From: Pyropia yezoensis
Lineage: Eukaryota > Rhodophyta > Bangiophyceae > Bangiales > Bangiaceae
Direction of reading: 5' to 3'
Length of the DNA: 64,000 bases
Assembly (NCBI GenBank): GCA_009829735.1
Contig: CM020619.1
Location: 11,512,471-11,576,470 of the forward strand
Below, in pieces: positions 57,293 through 64,000 of the stretch. Numbering within the stretch: position 1 is the first letter of the stretch; every line of letters begins with the position of its first letter. Position numbers and translations under genes: made by a program. The notes beneath the pieces were generated by a model that saw nothing but the letters and a program-made list of their open reading frames with translations, searched no databases and was not told where the DNA came from.

Positions 57293-59155
57293 ATGGACTC
57301 GGGCGAGTACGGCCTCGCGGCGACGTCCGGTATGCCAGCGGCTTCCTCTCGCCCGCCGACGACGATGCCAATGTTCAACAACGGTGCTGGTGCTGGCGGA
57401 GCGGTTTGCCCGCTGCCCGCCTTGCTGTTGCGGCGCCTACAAGCGTGCCTCGCGGTGCGGCGCGTGTGGGTGCCGCAGGCAGCCCTCGCCAGCCGAGCAA
57501 GAAGGGAAAGGGTCCTAAGGAGTCGTCTGCGCGACCGCCGGCGCTTGTGGCTACCGCACAGCAGCCCATTCCCGCAATGACGCCGACTCTCAATGTGGAC
57601 AAGCTTCACGACGGCACTCCTGTCCTGTCCGAGGCAGGCATTGCTCTGGCGCGCGCAGTTTCCGTCGGCCTTCGTCCGATGCGACTGGACGTTTACAGCA
57701 CGGCCGCCAATGTTGAGGAACTGACGGACAATCTGAACGGAATTAGCCATCAGCTGCAGACGCAGGGCAAGATGCTGGAGCTCATGGCCAAAAGCATCCA
57801 CTCGCTCAAGACCGTGACGAGCTCTGGCCTCACCGAGATCAAGCAGAAGGTTGGCCTCGACAAGGGCGACAAAGACGCTATCAAGGCTGACCTGCAGGCA
57901 GCCAAGGCCAACCAGGCAGAGCTGGTGCGGATCCGCACCCGCCTTCGCGCGTACTCGAAAGAGGAGACGGCGACGACGCTGTTGACGCGCCGCGTTTACC
58001 TGAGCGCGGATCACTACGTGGACTTGATGCACATGGCCATCGAGGACGAGCTGGTGATCAGCGAGGAGGACGCGCAGATCTACTCCATGAGCCGGAAGAT
58101 TTACCCTGCTCGCAAGTGCCATACCGCTCCAGTGCGCGTGCGGTCACTGCTGATGCGCTCCCGCTCCCACACTTTGCAGGCCTACAAGGAGGTCACTATC
58201 CCGGTCTACTTCGAGCACATTGGCGTGTTTGGGCCTGCTTGTAGCACAATAGGTATCCGTCGCACGTCCACTCTCAGGGAGCACTCACCAAGGGGGATCT
58301 GCACCAAAGTGACCGGGAGGCCAAGGTTGCTGTCCTTGGAGCGCAAGCCACGGGACCAAGATGGGAGCCCAAATGGGAGGGGTTTGTTGTTCTACCTTGG
58401 CCGGCGGTGGATTCGCCGCCGGCCCCCACGTTATAAACCCTCGGGGACGCTACTAACTACCCTCCACCCCAAGATGCAAGTCCCTCTGGTCATACGTAAC
58501 TTATAGATACCGTGACTAGTCCGGACTATCAAATTGAAAGCCAAGGATTAGAAGTAGCCCCCCTAATAGTAGGGTCACAATACGGACAACCATATTGCTA
58601 CACTGCTCCGCGCACCAAGGCGGGAAAGCGCAAGCGGCAGTCGGCTGCTGACTGGCAGACTGTAGCGGACCTGATGGACAAGCCCACTGCTGATAATTGG
58701 CTGCTAAATAACAGCTACATTGAGTCGGACGAGGGAACCCGGCTATGGTGGAGACGGTGGAGCAGTTCATGTTGAAAGTGGGCGCCAGCAAGCGGGTGGT
58801 CGCGTCCAAGAACGTCGGGGGTGGGGAGTACGTCGACTGCACCGTTGGGCACGTCTCTATCGTGTGCGCCATCATCCTAGGCGAGCTTGAGAAGGCGGCT
58901 GGGATCAAGCCGCCGCGCAGGAACGGCCTGGCCAGCGGTGTTTACGCCGAGTTTGCGGTCGAGGTCCCGCGCCAAGACGATTTTCTGCCCATGCACGACC
59001 TCCCCGCCGGCGGCCTCCGCTTGGTCGATGGCGGTGACGAAGACCGCGGCAAGCTCGACAAGGACGATTATGTAGAGACGGATGAGCTCCTGCAGGAGGA
59101 AGCAATCGACATGGCGGCCGTGGAGGCAGGGGTGGTCGAGGCCATGGAGGAGTAG
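57293..59155 (+). pseudogene. G3: coiled-coil gene of unknown family, split by a solo B-type LTR
   Basis: ATG at 57293 (CAAGATGG). After about 35 codons the coding frame changes (around 57390-57410), so there is a frameshift or a very short intron. The next part is basic (Lys/Pro/Ser-rich), then helical and coiled-coil-like (about 57590-57960), then globular up to GVFGPA at 58239. A 365-bp LTR with CTGCT duplication interrupts the frame. Beyond it coding resumes (a basic segment, then DKPTADNWLLNNSY), with a 1-base shift near 58725-58745, and ends with an acidic tail at TAG 59153-59155. Removing the LTR and one CTGCT restores the frame there. Composition and layout faintly recall G1, but I cannot show homology. 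Function unknown. Confidence 0.55.
58240..58604 (-). mobile_element. Solo LTR of family B inside G3
   Basis: 365 bp, inverted relative to element B: plus-strand reading TGTAGCACAATAGG ... ACCATATTGCTACA. Flanked by CTGCT at 58235-58239 and 58605-58609. No internal element sequence is left, so it arose by LTR-LTR recombination. Confidence 0.92.
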
Positions 59156-59677
59156 AGCGTCCAAGGGTTGGGTGTCTTGCGCCACGCGGGGGCCGTTCGC
59201 GGCCTTTGCAGTCACTGTACGGTGAGGGTCGCATGTGCTACGTGCTTCATGCTCGTCGGATCCTGCTGTTGTAGGCGCGCTTGCGTGTGGTAGTTTTCTT
59301 CTTTCTCGTATTAGCTCCGCTCACATACGTGTGCTGTGTCATCTTGGAGAGACGAATGTGATTGCAGGCGCACCATGCGCGTCTCGATGGACACCTGGCC
59401 ACTGTCGGTGCTATCCTAGCTTCAGTGTAACATTGTACTACCGCGGCGCACAACACCCTGCGTGACACATGCCACAGCAGCGGTGAGCCCCAGGCAGAGC
59501 ACGCTCGTCCCCTCTCCCCTCCCCCTTCCCCAACGGTCAGGTGCCCGTAGAAGCAGAAGAAGCCGCGGGGGCTGGCGGCGTTCCTCACGTCACGCCCACA
59601 GACCAAACGACCGCGGCAATATCCCACGGGTGGGTCCACAGGTCGCGACCGTTCTGCCGCGCTCGGCAATTTGCAGT
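59156..59677. other. 3' flank of G3; no gene seen
   Basis: No supported coding region or polyadenylation signal. It ends at the GCAGT (59673-59677) that precedes element A3. Confidence 0.4.
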
Positions 59678-60147
59678 TGTGGCAGTATTGACCCCCAGGT
59701 ACGGGGGCAACACGTGCCATGCAAGGGGCGGCAGGCCACTAGCCTGATCCGTTCCTCCCCTGCATTTGGGTCCATATTCCCTAAGTTTGGGATAGTTAGC
59801 TTAGTAGTAAATCGAACTTGGATTTGAGGGTTTTCTGCATTTATCGTCTTGAATTTTCGTGTGGCCCGGTGGGCAGGTGCTGGGGTGGGGAGATTCTGAG
59901 TGGCGAGATTCTGAGTGGACCCTGGGGGGATAAGGAGAGGGACAGCGGGGCTTGGCCCTGCGTCCCCGTCCCGACCAAGAAACTGTTGGACCACACACCA
60001 TCCTCTTGTTTGTCAGTGGGGAGATTGCCCCACAACAGGGATAGAGTGTGTGCGACTTGCACTTGTTCCGGTTCCCCCGACACGGGAGGCAGCCCTTGTA
60101 CACCGCCCCAATTTGGGGTGTCGCGTGTGCGAGAGGTTTTTGCCACA
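59678..60147 (+). repeat. 5' LTR of element A3
   Basis: TGTGGCAGTATTGACC ... TTTTTGCCACA, 470 bp, colinear with the A1 LTR and inverted relative to A2. Confidence 0.9.
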
Positions 60148-60266
60148 CTTGGTGGAGCAGCAGGGGACAGAGGTAAACTTTACCTCCGGGTGCACCCGGG
60201 TGTAGGGGGCCCTCTGTCTCAGAGGAACGGTGGACTTGGACCGTGGCATACGGATCGTCTGCCAAC

Positions 60267-62209
60267 ATGACTAGTTCGGACCCCCCGTCGTCCGGGGAGT
60301 ACACGGGTGACGCACGTACTTCAGTGCCTTTGAATACTGGTGAGACACAGGTGGGTTAACTTGGGGTCGCAGAGGGACTAGAGGTCCCTCAAGCCAGCAG
60401 GACAGGAAGTGCGGGCGGGCAACAGGCCACCCCGACTCAGTCGGGAGTTCACTCGGGTGACACTTCTGATGTGGGTGGGCCGAAGTCTGGCCACCGTGTG
60501 GTACACTCAACGGGAACGTCCCAAGGGGTGACGACTGTCCCCGTGGGTTCCACTCGGGTTGGAGCCAACTTTGGCTTGAAGCCGTCCCCAACTAGGCTTT
60601 CGGAGGACGGCGGACCTCCGTTGGTCGGCGATGGGCTCGCGCCCATGCCCCGGTTGAGACCCCTGAGGAACGTGGTTACCCCTCAGGTGGACTCCCGGAG
60701 GCGGACCGAGACTCAACTGGAGTCGTCAATCCACTCCTCGCGGAAACTATCCGTCGGGAGGCGACCGATGTGTTGCAGCAGACTTTGCCGGACCTGGTGG
60801 TCACGATGACGAATACTATTCTGAATCAGATTGTGGCGAGTTTGCCAGATGGCCTTAATGTCCAGACCGGATCGGGGCTTTCGAGCCCGCAGGCGCAGGG
60901 GGAGTCCCTCCTCAGGCCTGTTTCGGGCCGCCCCGAACAGGGGGCGACCCCTGTGACTCCCGACGAGGGAGCCACACCATACTCGGTGGGGCGTACGCCC
61001 TTCATGGGGGAGCTTCCCCCGGAAACGCGGCGGCTACACCAAGCTCGTCGCGCCAGACTACAGGCACTGAGGGTCAACTTACCCCAGTGCCACAGCGGTT
61101 GTTCCCTCAACGTGAGGTGCCGCCCAAGATTCAGGTAGCCAACCCGGTCTACCAGAGGATCTTTGACTGTGAGACCTTCGCCCTCCACAACAAGTCGGTG
61201 GCGTATGGCCCTGTCCAGGCCCGAGCCACGGGCCGTGCCAAGAAGAATGCACTTCATTCTTTTGGGCACAAAGCGGAGTGGGATGGAACTCCCCCTCTCC
61301 TGTCTTTAATTCCTACGTCGTTTCACAAAAGCCTGTGACGACAATGCCATAAATGAAGGCATGGCTTCCGATATGCTACAGGAATTTACGAAGGGCGACC
61401 TGCGGACAGAACTGATGTCCGTCATGCCCAGCTCCTCAAATGGAGGCGCTGGGGAGGTGACGTCCTATTTGGAGCTCGTCAACTGGTTGTTGAGAGCTAT
61501 GGTTGATGAAGCAGCGTTGGCTTCTCAAGTCGAGGAGATTACGCAAGCCCATCAGGAAGAGGCGGAGGACGAGTTGTCCTTTGCGGAGCGAGTTCGTAAG
61601 CTCAACAATCTTTGTGGGTTTCTTCATCCACAAGCTGTGGTGAAGAGTCGGTTTGTGGAGGGACTCCATTGGTCAGTCCGGATGGAGACCCGGGAGCATA
61701 ACACTGCCCGGGCGACCCTGGCCGAGTTGGCCAGGTTCGCCTATCGCAGAGGCGAGGCCTACCGCAAGTTGCGGGAGGAACAACGCCAGGAGCGTCAGGC
61801 CAAGTTGGCCAAGGAACGGGAGGAGGCGCGCCAGGCCAGAGAGTTGAGAGAGGCACGCCGAATCCGCAAGGAGAGGGTGGTAGCTGCCGTGGGAACTTCC
61901 CAGGGTATCCCTTCGTCTTCCCCAGTCGAGAAGACCCCTCCGGGAACTGACAATCGGTGTTGGAACTGCAACTCCGATGGACACTGGGCATATGATTGCC
62001 CCAAGTTGAGTAAACGCATCCAACAACTTGTTAGGAATGCGAGTAAGAAGTCGGCTACGAACGAAGTACGTTCACGCCGTGAGGGTGGGTCTCTACCGGT
62101 GGTGGCGGTCGCCACACCCTCGGCGGAGGGGGCGGAAACGTCGTCCTCGGACTCGTCGTCTTCCCCTTTGTCATCAGATTCGGACGTCAAGTCGGCGGGA
62201 AACGAATGA
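60267..62209 (+). pseudogene. gag: gag of element A3 (broken)
   Basis: The start region matches A1. It has an early TAA in the same place as A2 (near 60356), a lost base near 60650, further shifts around 61030-61080, and the FEFL deletion near 61310 shared with A2. From 61361 the frame is open to the stop at 62207-62209, including the zinc knuckle. The stop overlaps the pol ATG (ATGA). Confidence 0.8.
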
Positions 62210-63950
62210 CCGTTGGAGCTGGTCGTCCGAAGCTCACAACAGCAGCCTCGGCCAAGTGGGTCAAGAGGACGAACCAACCGTGCCGGATACTGCGGCGGCC
62301 TAAGGGAGTCCGCCCACCTCGGGTAGGACTCCCCAAGAACGTAAACCCACGTCGGGTCATCACGGTGCTGACGGGTGAGAACTTCCAGGTGGCTGGACGG
62401 GTGCAACTTGCCCCCGGCCGCGCCTGTTGTGCCCGTATCGTACTTGATACCGGGTCAGGAGCCTCCTTGATACGCAAGTTGCTATTACCAAAAGAGATGA
62501 AGCTCCAACGCTGGAGGTCTAAAGCTGACCATCTGATCGACATCAATGGTGGGGTACTTCCCATCGTTGGTGCCGTGTCCCTACAACTAGGTTGGGGACC
62601 CATGAGGTCGACGTGACCTATCGAGTAGTTGAGAATATATCGGTACCCCTGCTTCTGGGTACCCCTTATGTTGTTACACAAGTGCCTTTGATTTGTGGCC
62701 CTGAGTATTGGGTCAAGTTGATGAATGGGAAAACCATTCCCATCCTTGGTTAGGGAAAGTCTGTGGCTCCTGTGACAGTCTCACAGTCGAAGCCTGTTTG
62801 CTCTGTGAGGGAAGGGCTTACTGCTACTCTGCGTTTAGCCCGTAAAGTCACGTTGCCCCCCAATTCGGTGGCGCACGTTGATGTTGTAACTGATTATACG
62901 GGGAACGGGTTGGTGCACCCCCACCCCCGTCTTGCTCGCAAGCACCAAGTGCATGTTGCCCTTGGCACGATGGACTCCAAAGCCGGAGTCCCGTGGAGGA
63001 TCCAGGTTATGAACCTGAGCTCGTCGCCCAAGTACTTCAAGTCGGGAGCCAAGTTCGGCTATATCGACCAACACGAGGGACCGGTAGTAGCGGTCAACCT
63101 CAACGCGGGCGCAAGTAGCGACCCGAAGTCCGGAAAGGAGAAGCATCAAGCCAAGTCGGCCGCCTCTCCTCGGCCCCATGTGAACATGGAGGGTGTCCCA
63201 CCCAGGTTGAGGGTTCAAGTTGAACGCCTCTTGGACCAATATCTCAAGTTGTGGGATGGCCAATACGGACCATGAGAGCCACCCAACACCGGATCGAGTT
63301 GAAGCCCGGTGCACCCCCTATACGCCAACTACCGTATAGGGGAGGACCTCGTTCAAGGGGCCCTCGTTAAGGAGCAAGTTTCTCGCATGGAGGCCCTCGA
63401 TGTGATCGAGGCCAGTAACGCCGAGTGGCGAGTCCGGTGGTTATCGTCCCCAAAGTTGATGGGACCCCCCGGTTCTGTATCGACTACCGTAAGCTCGACG
63501 AGAGCACGGTGAAGGACAGTTATCCCCTACCTAGGATGGACGACTGTCTGGACTCCCTGGGGGAGGCGAACGTGTTCTCTACCCTGACTGTAACGCGGGG
63601 TACTGGCAAATTCCCATTGCCCCGGAGGACAGGCATAAAACTACCTTTACCTGTCACTGTGGTACCTACCAGTGCAAGCGTCTACCGATTGGCCTGTGTA
63701 ACGCGCCGGCAACTTTCCAGCGCGCTATGGACATGATTCTGGCCGGAGTACGGTGGCAGATCTGTCTCGTGTACCAAGACGATATCATTTGTTCTCCCGA
63801 AGTCCGGAGGAACACATTGGCCATCTTGGCCAGGTGTTCAAGCTACTTGCTGACGCCGGTGTGTCACTGAAGACGAGTAAGTGCCACCTCTCCACTCAAG
63901 AGGTGGAATACTTGAGACATGTTGTCCGTCCGGGGCGTCTGAGTGTCAAC
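62206..63950 (+). pseudogene. pol: pol fragment of element A3 (protease and RT)
   Basis: Protease LDTGSGAS (about 62446-62470) is intact. A frame change lies near 62590 and a TAG near 62751. RT motifs FCIDYRKL and PLPRMDD are recognisable. The catalytic box reads YQDDI (about 63772-63787) instead of YLDD, and a base is missing just after it. The similarity ends at 63950 by rearrangement. Confidence 0.8.
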
Positions 63951-64000
63951 GTGCCACAGCGGTTGTTCCCTCAACGTGAGGTGCCGCCCAAGATTCAGGT

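Larger units (their letters stand above)
59678..64000 (+). mobile_element. Element A3: decayed and rearranged A-family retrotransposon (runs off right edge)
   Basis: LTR 59678-60147, PBS 60150-60167, gag from ATG 60267, pol from ATG 62206. Many frameshifts and stops. At 63950/63951 the RT sequence jumps back to gag: 63951-64000 repeats 61087-61136 exactly, so the copy is internally rearranged. Confidence 0.88.

Noticed and set aside
7553-59155. Alternative genetic code with TAA/TAG read as glutamine
   Set aside because: Readthrough would fit G1 and some element B stops, but element B also has TGA at conserved Arg and Trp positions, G3 ends at TAG with no coding character beyond it, and B gag ends at TAA next to the pol start. 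Decay by transitions explains all cases.
1-64000. tRNA, rRNA or snRNA genes
   Set aside because: I looked for cloverleaf-like and conserved rRNA words and saw none I could support; no covariance search was possible.

Overview
This is a eukaryotic nuclear window, from a GC-rich, intron-containing, very repeat-rich genome. Evidence: GT-AG introns with pyrimidine tracts, TATA boxes, long C/G homopolymers, chromodomain Ty3/gypsy LTR retrotransposons, and a Crinkler/RHS-type P-loop NTPase with a C-terminal nuclease-like region. Such genes are known from oomycetes, chytrids and other protists. The sequence alone does not let me name the organism.

Layout, with local element names. 1-1197: 5' end of a minus-strand LTR element C, inserted in P2 (1198-2724, minus), the N-terminal part of a zinc-finger transposase-like gene. 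4245-8341: G1, a lysine/alanine-rich multi-exon gene with two in-frame stops, cut by element A1 (8342-11025, LTR plus gag only). 12601-16140: an 18-bp minisatellite, then an apparently intact Crinkler/RHS-like gene (coiled coil, Walker A and B, REase-like region). 16141-18649: triplet-rich GC locus. 18650-19882: TIR element with TA flanks. 21057-55102: gene P1 (minus, same family as P2), broken by three full-length LTR retrotransposons: A2 (24002-33377, TSD GGCAG), B (34308-45059, TSD AGGCC) and D (45078-52742, TSD matching at 4 of 5 bases). A 2,062-bp tandem duplication lies at the D/P1 border. 57115-59155: G3, a TATA-driven gene holding a solo B-type LTR (TSD CTGCT). 59678-64000: A3, a decayed A copy.

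How it fits together: nearly every recognisable non-LTR gene has been hit by an LTR element; the Crinkler/RHS-like gene is the exception. Families A, B and C share one primer-binding site. A and B also share a long antisense ORF between integrase and the 3' LTR whose proteins look homologous. The internal regions of A, B and C are studded with short perfect or near-perfect inverted repeats that I do not see in D. The antisense protein and the embedded hairpins are my best candidates for an undescribed biological system: a chromovirus-like lineage with an antisense gene and genome-wide hairpin structure.

Everything was read by eye. Homology statements rest on motif recognition and no search was run. 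Coordinates of LTRs, TSDs, introns and palindromes were read directly from the numbered sequence.
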